Position numbers and translations under genes: made by a program
Source of the DNA: Curtobacterium sp. VKM Ac-2922
GTDB lineage: Bacteria; Actinomycetota; Actinomycetes; Actinomycetales; Microbacteriaceae
DNA length: 64,000 bases
Assembly (NCBI RefSeq): GCF_022815645.1
Contig: NZ_JALGRO010000002.1
Coordinates: 248,001-312,000 of the forward strand
Reading direction: 5' to 3'
The notes under the pieces: model-generated
What the model saw: only the letters and a program-made list of their open reading frames with translations
Database searches by the model: none
What the model was told of the DNA's origin: nothing
Shown here: positions 1-7,129 of the stretch, piece after piece
How positions within the stretch are numbered: position 1 is the stretch's first letter
How the letters are laid out: the number at the start of each line of letters is the position of its first letter

Positions 1-787
1 CGGACGGCCCGCCGACGTCCTGCAGCTTGATGGACACGTCGAACGGGAAGTCGTACCGCTCGACCACCCCGACACCGAGCAGCGGCGTGCCGCTCTGTTC
101 GCGGGGGGTCACCTGCACGTCGCGCGAGGTGCCGTCGCGGGTGATCGTCACCGTGGCGGGCGAGGTCGTGCCGTGCTTCGCGACCAGGTCACGCAACGTG
201 GTGGCGTCGGCATCGGTGGTGAGCGAGGTGCCGTCGAACGCGGTGATGACGTCGCCCTTGCGGATCGTGCCCTGTGCGGCGGTCCCCTGGCCGACGGTGC
301 CGACCTCGAGCCTCGTCGGGACGCGGATGCCCTGCTGGATCATCGCGGCGGCGACGGCCGACTGCTGCGAGTTCGTCATGTCCGCCGCGTCCTGCTGGTT
401 CACCTGCTCGGTGGTCGTGCCGGGCGGGTAGATCGCCGACGCGGGGACCACCGCCTGCGACTTCGTGAACAGCGCCCGGATGACGCTCGTCCAGGCCGGC
501 CGCTGCGTGGCGGTGCCCTCGACGCTGACGGTCAGCATGTCGAGCGCGCCCGAGGTCGGGTAGGTCTTGCGGCCGTCGATCTGGATCAGCTCGACCTGCT
601 TCGCGTCCTTGCCCGTGCCCTGCTGCTGCGTGCCGATCGTGTTGAAGACCGGTCCGGGCAGCTCGATGACGTAGGGGCTCGGCAGGACGCTCGCCACGAT
701 CGCGAGCACGACGGCACCGACGACCAGGACCCACCCGACGGTGCGGGAGCGGGAGCGACGACGGGGCTCGGGGGCGAAGCGGGTCAA
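1..787 (-). CDS. PDZ-domain Lon-like protease, YlbL family (3' part beyond window edge)
   Basis: Membrane-anchored protease of the YlbL/Rv3194c type. The visible 262 codons start at TTG 787, five bases after a GGAAGGA ribosome site (793-799). They give a basic N-terminus, one membrane helix (about residues 18-36), an extracytoplasmic stretch beginning PSPYVIELPGPVFNTIG, and a PDZ domain at about residues 155-235 (core GDVITAFDG). In this family a Lon-type Ser-Lys domain follows the PDZ domain; it would lie outside the window, so catalytic residues cannot be checked. It is divergent from the zincin gene next door, the arrangement I recall for Rv3194c/Rv3195. Family call is confident; substrate is unknown. 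Confidence 0.85.
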   Translation of the reverse strand, partial: MTRFAPEPRRRSRSRTVGWVLVVGAVVLAIVASVLPSPYVIELPGPVFNTIGTQQQGTGKDAKQVELIQIDGRKTYPTSGALDMLTVSVEGTATQRPAWTSVIRALFTKSQAVVPASAIYPPGTTTEQVNQQDAADMTNSQQSAVAAAMIQQGIRVPTRLEVGTVGQGTAAQGTIRKGDVITAFDGTSLTTDADATTLRDLVAKHGTTSPATVTITRDGTSRDVQVTPREQSGTPLLGVGVVERYDFPFDVSIKLQDVGGPS

Positions 788-900
788 CGGGGTCCTTCCG
801 AGGAACGGGACCGGGCCGCGCGGCCCGGTTGTTCGCCCTCGGCGCAGCCGGATGGGCGTTCCCACGGGGCCGTCCCAGGTGCGGCCCCACGAGCGGGGAT

Positions 901-906
901 TAGCGT
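901..906 (+). promoter_or_regulatory. -10 hexamer TAGCGT of the zincin gene
   Basis: Seven bases separate TAGCGT from ATG 914 and there is no Shine-Dalgarno sequence, so the mRNA is predicted to be leaderless. Confidence 0.4.
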
Positions 907-913
907 AGTCGGC

Positions 914-2311
914 ATGCCTGATGAACCGCAGCCGGGGCCGGACGACGACTTCCAGGAGATGCTCCGCAAGCTCCTCGCCGGCGAGGGGCAGATCGACCCC
1001 TCGCAGCTGGCCGGTGCCGCCGGACTGCCCAACGACCCGGCCTTCGTCGCGAACCTGATGAGCCAGCTCCAGCAGGCCGCGCAGAACGGTGGCGACGGCA
1101 TCGACTTCTCGGTGACCGCCGAGCGCGCCGTCGACATCGCCGAGGACGGCTCGCACGGGGTCGACCCGGCCACCAGCCAGGCCAGTGACCAGGCGTTCCA
1201 GGTGGCCGCGCTGTGGCTCGACGAGGTCACCACCGTCGCCGAGCTCACCGCGACCCCCAGCCTGTACACGCGCGAACAGTGGGCGAAGGCGACCGCCCCG
1301 GTGTGGACGCAGATCGCCGAGCCGGTGGCCGCCAGCATCGCGGACGCCCTGACCGAGGCGATCGACCAGCGCGCACCCGAAGAGCTCAAGGCCATGCTCG
1401 GCGACGTCTCCAAGGCGATGCGCGGCGTCGGCGGTGCGCTGTTCGCGATCCAGCTCGGCCAGGTCGTCGGGCAGCTCGCGAAGGAAGTGGTGTCCGGTGG
1501 CGACGTGGGCGTCCCGCTGCTCGACGAGCAGGTGGCCGCGCTGCTGCCGCAGAACGTCGCGGAGTTCGCCGAGGGCCTCGACGTCCCCGACGACGAGGTC
1601 CGCATCTACCTGGCGGTCCGCGAACTCGCCCACGCCCGGCTCTTCCGGTCGGCACGCTGGCTCCGGCTGCACATCATCTCCTCGATCACCGAGTACGCCC
1701 GCGGCATCCACATCCCGTTCGACCGGGTCGAGGAACTGGCCGCCGACATCGACCCGACCGACCAGGAGCAGCTGCGTGACGCACTGGCGTCCGGTGCACT
1801 GATCCCGCCCCGCACTCCCGAGCAGGACGCCGCACTCGCCCGGCTCGAGACGATGCTCGCGCTGGTCGAGGGCTGGGTCGACACCGTCACGGCAGCGGCG
1901 ACCGCCCGCCTGCCCCGCTCCGGTGCGATCGCCGAGACCGTGCGTCGCCGCCGTGCGGCCGGCGGCCCGGCCGAGTCCGCCTTCGCCACGCTGGTCGGTC
2001 TCGAACTCCGCCCGCGCCGACTGCGCGAGGCCGCGGCGATGTGGCAGCGCGTGACCGACGAGCTCGGTGCCGAGCAGCGCGACGGGCTGTGGGCCGCGTT
2101 CGACCTGGTCCCCGGCAGCGACGACATCGACGCGCCCGAGGCCCTGGTCGCCCGCCTGCGGAACCCGGGGCAGACCCCGGCCGACGACGAGTTCGACAAG
2201 GCGCTCGAGGACCTGCTCAACGACGCCACGGGGACGCGCCCGCACGAGGACGAGTCCGGTGGCATCGAGGGCGACGAGCCCGAGGCCGGCTCGGACAGCG
2301 CTCCGCGCTGA
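914..2311 (+). CDS. Zincin-like metallopeptidase-family protein (type 2, DUF2342)
   Basis: 465 aa. Begins MPDEPQPGPDDDFQEMLRKL, an acidic N-terminus, followed by a largely helical body and an acidic tail (EDESGGIEGDEPEAGSDSAPR region). The likely zinc segment is RELAHARLF at about residues 236-244. The first histidine of a classic HExxH is arginine here, so proteolytic activity is uncertain. It matches the actinobacterial protein often annotated as zinc-dependent metalloprotease or F420-biosynthesis-associated (Rv3195-type); the latter label has weak support. The ATG is chosen because it follows a leaderless-type -10 and the upstream in-frame sequence runs antisense to the PDZ protease. Confidence 0.8.
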   Translation: MPDEPQPGPDDDFQEMLRKLLAGEGQIDPSQLAGAAGLPNDPAFVANLMSQLQQAAQNGGDGIDFSVTAERAVDIAEDGSHGVDPATSQASDQAFQVAALWLDEVTTVAELTATPSLYTREQWAKATAPVWTQIAEPVAASIADALTEAIDQRAPEELKAMLGDVSKAMRGVGGALFAIQLGQVVGQLAKEVVSGGDVGVPLLDEQVAALLPQNVAEFAEGLDVPDDEVRIYLAVRELAHARLFRSARWLRLHIISSITEYARGIHIPFDRVEELAADIDPTDQEQLRDALASGALIPPRTPEQDAALARLETMLALVEGWVDTVTAAATARLPRSGAIAETVRRRRAAGGPAESAFATLVGLELRPRRLREAAAMWQRVTDELGAEQRDGLWAAFDLVPGSDDIDAPEALVARLRNPGQTPADDEFDKALEDLLNDATGTRPHEDESGGIEGDEPEAGSDSAPR

Positions 2312-2421
2312 TCGTCCCGGAGGCCCGCGGCGGTCCGTCCCCAGGGCGGCGGTCCCGCCGGTTCTCCACAGATCACCCCGAGGCTCCCCCGGCCGCCGGT
2401 CGCCTCCGGCACGGTGGAGCC

Positions 2422-3279
2422 ATGGGCATCCGCATCGATCCGACACTCGAGCTCGTCTGGCGCGACCCGTCCACGGTGCAGCTCGGCGTGGATCCGCCGC
2501 GGGCCGTGGTCACGGTCCCGACCACGGCCGAGGAACGCTTCCTGCTGGCGCTGCGGACCGAGACGGGCCGCGACGCCATGGCCGGTGTCGCCACGAGCGT
2601 CGGGTGTCGTCCCGAGGTCGCGGCGCGCGTGCTCGGCGCCGCGTCGCCCGCGGTGCTCGACACGCTCCCCGAACCGCTCACCCGGATCGAGGTCCACGGG
2701 TCCGGGCCGGTGTCCGACGCCGTCGACGCGTACCTGACCGGCGAAGGCGTCACCGTGGTCCGCACCACCGCGCCACGCGGTGGTCCCGTCCGGCTGCCCG
2801 ATCCGGAACCCCGCGCTGCCGTGCTCGTCGCCGACCACGTCGTCGATCCCGCGGTGCGCGCGACCTGGAGCCGCCGCGGGGTCCCGCACCTGCCCGTCGT
2901 CGTGAGCGACGGGCGGGTCCGGGTCGGGCCGTTCCTGGTCCCCGGTGCCGGGCCCTGCCTGCAGTGTCTCGAGTACGCCCACGTCGACGACGACCCCGCG
3001 TGGCCGGCCATCGCCGCGCAGGTCTGGGGGCGACCCGCCGCACCGCTCTCGCCCTACCGCACGGCCGCCGTCGCGGCGGCCGTCACCCGGCTCGTCGTCG
3101 AACGACTCCCCCGGACGACGACACCCGCGGGGGTCGACCAGCTCGTCTTCGAGCGGGACGACCTGTCCGTCACGCGTCGCCCGACGGCACCGCACCCGCG
3201 CTGCGCGTGTCGAGCGCTGCCAGGAACCGGCTCGGGCCCCGGGCACCTCCGCGCATGGACCCCTGTCGTGACCACGTGA
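2422..3279 (+). CDS. ThiF/cyclodehydratase-like protein with a zinc tetrad (orphan TOMM-type leader-binding homologue)
   Basis: 285 aa. The N-terminal half (residues 1-90) resembles a winged-helix precursor-binding region and the C-terminal half an adenylyltransferase-like Rossmann fold (PVSDAVDAYLTGEGVTVVR, then AAVLVADHVVDP). Two cysteine pairs, GPCLQC (C179, C182) and CAC (C261, C263), form a CxxC...CxC zinc site as in E1-like and cyclodehydratase proteins. There is no precursor peptide, YcaO or dehydrogenase gene nearby, so natural-product synthesis is not supported. The 3' 110 bp overlap the opposite-strand helicase gene and encode the second cysteine pair. It sits where mycobacteria carry Rv3196, also without a clear function. 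Start ATG 2422 follows GGTGGAG. Confidence 0.7.
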   Translation: MGIRIDPTLELVWRDPSTVQLGVDPPRAVVTVPTTAEERFLLALRTETGRDAMAGVATSVGCRPEVAARVLGAASPAVLDTLPEPLTRIEVHGSGPVSDAVDAYLTGEGVTVVRTTAPRGGPVRLPDPEPRAAVLVADHVVDPAVRATWSRRGVPHLPVVVSDGRVRVGPFLVPGAGPCLQCLEYAHVDDDPAWPAIAAQVWGRPAAPLSPYRTAAVAAAVTRLVVERLPRTTTPAGVDQLVFERDDLSVTRRPTAPHPRCACRALPGTGSGPGHLRAWTPVVTT

Positions 3280-4990
3280 TCGTCACGGTGCGCCGTGCAC
3301 GGGTCAGTCCGACGTAGAACAGCCGTCGTTCCTCGTCGACCTCGTCATCGGTGGTGGCGTGCGAGATCGGCAGCAGTCCCTCGGACGCCCCGGTGATCAC
3401 CACGTTCGGCCACTCCAGGCCCTTCGACGAGTGCAGCGTCGCCAGCGTCACGGCGTCCAGGTCGGGCTCGTGGTGGGTCGCGGCGCGGTCGACCAGGTCC
3501 TGCGTGAACTCCTGCATCGTCGTGCCGGCGGGTGCGTCCTCGGCCAGGCCCATGATCGCCTGCAGGGCCTCCCACTGCTCGCGCACCGCTCCGGTGCCCT
3601 CGGGCGCAGTCGGGGTCCAGCCACTGACCTGCAGCACGAGCCCGACGCGGCGGGTGAGTTCGTCGTCGGTCTGCCGGATCGCCTCGCCCCGCATGTGGTG
3701 CACCGCGAGCTTGACCTCGGGCCGGTCGAAGAACCGAGTCCCGCCCTGCACCCGGTACGGGATCCCGTTCCGACCGAGCGCGGCCTCGAGCGCCGCGGAC
3801 TGCGCCCCGACCCGGAACAACACGGCACAGTCGCCGTACGCCGCGCCCGCGCCGACCAGCTCGGTGATGTGCCGGGCGATGGTCTGCGCCTCGTCGCCGT
3901 CGTGCGCGCACGGCACCACGAAGGGTTCCGGTCCGGGCTCGGTGGACTGCGCCGCCAGGTCGAGCGCACCCGGCTGTCCGCGCATCAGGGCGTTGGCGGC
4001 GTGCACGACCTGGGGTGTCGACCGGTAGTTCCGTTCAAGACGCAGCACGGACCCGCGGGGGAACTCCGACCCGAAGCCGAGCAGGTACCGGCTGGACGCC
4101 CCGGCGAACGAGTAGATGGTCTGGCTGGCGTCCCCGACGACGCACAGGTCCTGCCGGCCGCCGAGCCAGGCCCGCAACAGGTCGTGCTGGACGGGTGAGA
4201 CGTCCTGGTACTCGTCGACGACGAAGAACCGGTACTGCTGCCGGACGTAGCTCGCCACGCGCGGCTCGGACTCGACCATGCCGAGCGTCGCGAGCAGCAC
4301 GTCCTCGAAGTCGATCTGCCGGCGGTCGTCCTTCAGCCGCTCGTACGCGCGCATCAGGTCGATGACCCGTGCCGGCGAGGTGTCCCTGGGCATCACCCGG
4401 TCGGCAGCAGCGGCCTCGTACTCGTCGAGGGTGAGTCGCTGCACCTTCCGCCACTCGACCTCGGCAGCCAGGTCGCGCAGCACGGGCTTGTCGACCCGCA
4501 TGCCGACGGTGTCCGCCGCGTGCGCGATGATCCGCGCCTTGGACTCCACGATCCGGGGCGCGTGCCCGCCGACGGTGTCCGGCCAGAAGTAGCTGAGCTG
4601 ACTCATCGCCGCGGCGTGGAACGTCCGGGCCTGCACCGCACCGGCTCCGAGCGCGCGGAGACGGCTGCGGAGCTCCCCAGCCGCTCGCGTGGTGAACGTC
4701 AACGCCAGGACGTGTCCGGGCGAGTAGGTGCCCGTCGCGACCCCGTACGCGATGCGGTGCGTGATCGCCCGGGTCTTGCCGGTACCGGCACCGGCCAGCA
4801 CGGCGACCGGACCGAGCAGGGTCGTCGCGACGGTCCGCTGCTCGGCGTCGAGGGCGGCGAGCAGCGCCTCGGGCGACGGCGGCTGGGCCGGTGGTCGACC
4901 GGAGGGCGCCGGGGTCGACGGGGTCGACGGGGGCACCGGGGGCACCGGGGTCACCGGGGTCACGGCAGGTCCAGCGGGCCGCCGTACCAC
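3170..4990 (-). CDS. uvrD2: UvrD-like superfamily 1A DNA helicase (UvrD2 type)
   Basis: 606 aa. Walker A GAGTGKT at residues 67-73, Walker B/motif II VVDEYQD, motif III GDASQTIYSFAGA, motif IV NYRST, motif V TLHSSKGLEWPNV and motif VI YVGLTRAR are all present, so it should be an active 3'-5' DNA translocase. The protein stops soon after motif VI; mycobacterial UvrD2 carries an extra C-terminal HRDC region that is absent here. The N-terminus (residues 8-40) is Pro/Thr-rich and comes from short DNA repeats. The GTG start overlaps the end of nudC by 31 bp behind a GAGGA site, suggesting coupling. The 3' end overlaps the convergent ThiF-like gene by 110 bp. Confidence 0.9.
   Translation of the reverse strand: MVRRPAGPAVTPVTPVPPVPPSTPSTPAPSGRPPAQPPSPEALLAALDAEQRTVATTLLGPVAVLAGAGTGKTRAITHRIAYGVATGTYSPGHVLALTFTTRAAGELRSRLRALGAGAVQARTFHAAAMSQLSYFWPDTVGGHAPRIVESKARIIAHAADTVGMRVDKPVLRDLAAEVEWRKVQRLTLDEYEAAAADRVMPRDTSPARVIDLMRAYERLKDDRRQIDFEDVLLATLGMVESEPRVASYVRQQYRFFVVDEYQDVSPVQHDLLRAWLGGRQDLCVVGDASQTIYSFAGASSRYLLGFGSEFPRGSVLRLERNYRSTPQVVHAANALMRGQPGALDLAAQSTEPGPEPFVVPCAHDGDEAQTIARHITELVGAGAAYGDCAVLFRVGAQSAALEAALGRNGIPYRVQGGTRFFDRPEVKLAVHHMRGEAIRQTDDELTRRVGLVLQVSGWTPTAPEGTGAVREQWEALQAIMGLAEDAPAGTTMQEFTQDLVDRAATHHEPDLDAVTLATLHSSKGLEWPNVVITGASEGLLPISHATTDDEVDEERRLFYVGLTRARRTVTITWSRQGSMRGGARGPSRFLAALDTRSAGAVPSGDA
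4912..4965 (-). repeat. 9-bp coding repeats in uvrD2 5' end
   Basis: Imperfect tandem units of the type GGGGNCACC/GGGGTCGAC, read on the opposite strand as VTP/VPP/STP tripeptides. In frame, so copy changes would lengthen or shorten a disordered N-terminal tail without frameshift. Confidence 0.6.
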
Positions 4991-5895
4991 TCCTCGATGA
5001 TCGCCCGCGCGATCGACGTCCGGCCCGGCAGCTGCAGCGTGTCACCGGCGCGGTCGCGGATGTCGTCGCGTGAGAACCACTGCACGTCGAGGATCTCGAC
5101 ACCGTCCGGGCGCACCGTCGACGGGTCGCCGTCGAGTGCACGGGCGCGGAACCCGACCATCAGCGATGCGGGGAACGGCCACGGCTGCGAGCCGAGGTAC
5201 TCGGGCTCTTCGACGTGCACGCCGGACTCCTCGAACACCTCGCGGCGGACGGCGTCCTCGAGTGACTCTCCCGGCTCGACGAACCCGGCGAGCAGCGAGT
5301 AGCGGTCCTGGTCCCACGCGGCGTTCGAGCCGAGCAGGATCCGGTCGTCGCGGTCCACCACGCCGACGATCACGGCGGCGTCGGTGCGCGGGAACAGCTC
5401 GTGGCCCTGGTCGTCGCGGCGGACCCAACCGCCCGTCACGACCTCGGTGTCCGACCCCGTGCGCGGCGAGAACCCGTGCACCGCGTGCCAGTTCGCCATC
5501 GCGACGGCCTCGACCGCCAGGCCCTGGTCGCGTGCGGAGAGCTCGGTGCCGAACATGCGCAGGTTCTCCCACGCGGCGTCGTCCGGCTCGATCCGACGTG
5601 CGGTGTCGGCGTCGACCAGGGCGGCGGCGAACCGGGTGCCGGCGGGCGCATCGGCAGCGTCGGCCAGCGAGCGACCGAGGTACACCAGCGGAGCGGACTC
5701 GGGCACGTCGTCCGCGGCCACGAACCGCAGGGTGCCGTCGGCGTTCCGCAGCATCGCGGCGCCGTGCACCGGCAGGAACCGGGTGGCGGCATCGTCGCGC
5801 AGGACACGCCCGACGTCGGGGGTGGTGCGGAACTCGGCGTCGCGGTCGAGTTCGTTGCGGGCGAGCGGGAGGCGAGCGGCGAACTCCACGGTCAC
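4960..5895 (-). CDS. nudC: NudC-type Nudix hydrolase (NAD(H) pyrophosphatase / NAD-cap family)
   Basis: 311 aa from GTG 5895, which follows GAGGAGT. The Nudix box (GFVEPGESLEDAVRREVFEE then SGV) fits Gx5Ex7REUxEExGU, and SQPWPFPASLM is the NudC signature after the box. An N-terminal NudC-like domain precedes it. Where E. coli NudC has four zinc-ribbon cysteines, this protein reads WHAVHGFSPRTGSDTEVV, so the ribbon cysteines are gone and zinc is probably not bound. Expected activity is cleavage of NAD(H) to NMN(H) and AMP and perhaps NAD-decapping of RNA. It lies directly upstream of uvrD2, as nudC does in mycobacteria. An upstream in-frame start at 5979 is possible but has no ribosome site. 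Confidence 0.88.
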   Translation of the reverse strand: MTVEFAARLPLARNELDRDAEFRTTPDVGRVLRDDAATRFLPVHGAAMLRNADGTLRFVAADDVPESAPLVYLGRSLADAADAPAGTRFAAALVDADTARRIEPDDAAWENLRMFGTELSARDQGLAVEAVAMANWHAVHGFSPRTGSDTEVVTGGWVRRDDQGHELFPRTDAAVIVGVVDRDDRILLGSNAAWDQDRYSLLAGFVEPGESLEDAVRREVFEESGVHVEEPEYLGSQPWPFPASLMVGFRARALDGDPSTVRPDGVEILDVQWFSRDDIRDRAGDTLQLPGRTSIARAIIEEWYGGPLDLP

Positions 5896-6014
5896 GTGGG
5901 ACTCCTCGGGTCGGTGTCGTGTCGGGACCGGGCCGGTGGGAGTGGCCACGGCTGGATGTGGCCACGGCCTGGTGCGCACGGTGTGGCGCGCACGGTCTGG
6001 GTCCTCGGCGGACC

Positions 6015-6020
6015 TACCCT
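6015..6020 (+). promoter_or_regulatory. -10 hexamer TACCCT of the phosphotransferase-like gene
   Basis: Ends six bases before ATG 6027; leaderless arrangement. Confidence 0.5.
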
Positions 6021-6026
6021 GAGGAC

Positions 6027-7025
6027 ATGGCGGGATCCCAGTTCACTCTAGCGGCGTTGGCGACGACGGCCGTGCCCGGACTCGTCGTCACGGGCACGCG
6101 CACCCTCGGTTCGATCGCCGCGGGCGACTACGAGTCCGCCGTGGTCCGACACGCCGACGGCGTCCACTCGGCCATCCGGCGTCCGCGCAACCAGCGGGCG
6201 GAAGCACGGCAGTCGGCCGACCTGGTCGCGATCCGTGCGCTGAGCGCCGGGATCCGGTCGCGCCTCCCGTTCGCCGTCGCCGAGTACCGCGGTCAGGCGC
6301 CCATCGGCTCGACCCGTGCCATCGTCACCAGCTACGTGCCGGGGACGCACCCGACCCTGCGGACGCTCGGCGAGCGTCCGGAGCTCGCCACCAGCGTGGG
6401 CCGCGCACTGGCCGCGGTCCACCAGCTGCCCACCAGCTTCGTCACCGACGCCGGTCTGCCCTCGCTCACGCCGTTCGAGGTGCTGCGTTCCGCCGTGTCC
6501 GTCATGGACCGCGCGGTCGCGACCAAGCTCGTGCCCGCCGCATTGCAGGAGCGCTGGGAGGGTGCCGCACGCGACCAGCAGCTCTGGCAGTTCACGCCGA
6601 CCGTGGTGCACGGTTCCGTCGGCACCGAGGCGCTGCTCGTGCAGGGCGACGACGTCACCGGCGTCCTGGGCTGGGGCGAGCTCCGTCTGGGCGACCCTGC
6701 CAAGGACCTGGCCTGGGTGCTCGCCGGGCCGCGCGAGGCCTTCCCCACCGTCCTCAGCGCCTACGAGGCGAACGGCGGCGGCCGTGACCGGCAGCTCGCC
6801 CAGCGCGCTCGGGTGTACCACGAGCTCGAGACGGCGCAGTGGCTGCTGCACGGCGTGCAGGGCAAGAGCACCGAGGTCGTCGACGACGCCGTCGCGATGA
6901 TGCACCGGCTGGTCGACGCGGTGCACGCGCCGTCGGCGGCGCCGCTGCAGTCGGTCTCGCCCGACACGATGGAGATCGGCGAGGTCGAGCAGCTGCTGTC
7001 GACGACCGAGCGCAAGCACGGCTGA
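6027..7025 (+). CDS. Phosphotransferase-fold (APH-like) protein, probable pseudokinase
   Basis: 332 aa. The fold is that of aminoglycoside/macrolide phosphotransferases: an N-lobe with VVRHADGVHSAIR (possible ATP-lysine strand replaced by arginines), a hinge near RAIVTSYVPGTHPTL, and a C-lobe ending in the conserved GDPAKDLAW. Two catalytic aspartates are missing. The HGD catalytic loop reads HGS (H195-G196-S197), and the metal-binding Asp-Trp reads Gly-Trp (G215-W216, LGWGELRLGDP). Reading frame and codon use are intact, so this is not a decaying gene. It stands between nudC and the convergent adnAB operon, where mycobacteria have a potassium-channel-like gene. A scaffold or nucleotide-sensing role is possible, but nothing in the sequence shows one. 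Antibiotic modification looks unlikely. Confidence 0.75.
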   Translation: MAGSQFTLAALATTAVPGLVVTGTRTLGSIAAGDYESAVVRHADGVHSAIRRPRNQRAEARQSADLVAIRALSAGIRSRLPFAVAEYRGQAPIGSTRAIVTSYVPGTHPTLRTLGERPELATSVGRALAAVHQLPTSFVTDAGLPSLTPFEVLRSAVSVMDRAVATKLVPAALQERWEGAARDQQLWQFTPTVVHGSVGTEALLVQGDDVTGVLGWGELRLGDPAKDLAWVLAGPREAFPTVLSAYEANGGGRDRQLAQRARVYHELETAQWLLHGVQGKSTEVVDDAVAMMHRLVDAVHAPSAAPLQSVSPDTMEIGEVEQLLSTTERKHG

Positions 7026-7040
7026 CGCCGTCCCGTCGGC

Positions 7041-7080
7041 CGGTCGTCCGGCGTTCCGGTCGTCCGGTCGTCCGATCGTC
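7041..7080. repeat. Short CGGTCGTCC-type direct repeats
   Basis: About four imperfect 8-9 bp units in the convergent gap between the phosphotransferase-like gene and adnB. Confidence 0.5.
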
Positions 7081-7086
7081 CCGACT

Positions 7087-7105
7087 GGAGGCCCGGTGCC
7101 GGTCC
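7087..7105. repeat. Solo terminator arm GGAGGCCCGGTGCCGGTCC
   Basis: This 19-mer is identical to the left arm of the strong terminator at 30819-30863, but the matching right arm is degraded here (a GTGCCACCCGG remnant follows). It lies at a convergent junction like its relatives at 23906, 30819 and 46887. Confidence 0.55.
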
Positions 7106-7129
7106 GCCACGTCCGTGCCACCCGGTGGG

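Noticed and set aside
2422..3279. A thiazole/oxazole-modified peptide cluster around the cyclodehydratase-like gene
   Set aside because: No YcaO, dehydrogenase, precursor peptide or exporter is present within the block, and the neighbours are repair genes.
6027..7025. Macrolide or aminoglycoside resistance gene
   Set aside because: The catalytic Asp residues are missing and the gene is part of a conserved-looking housekeeping block.
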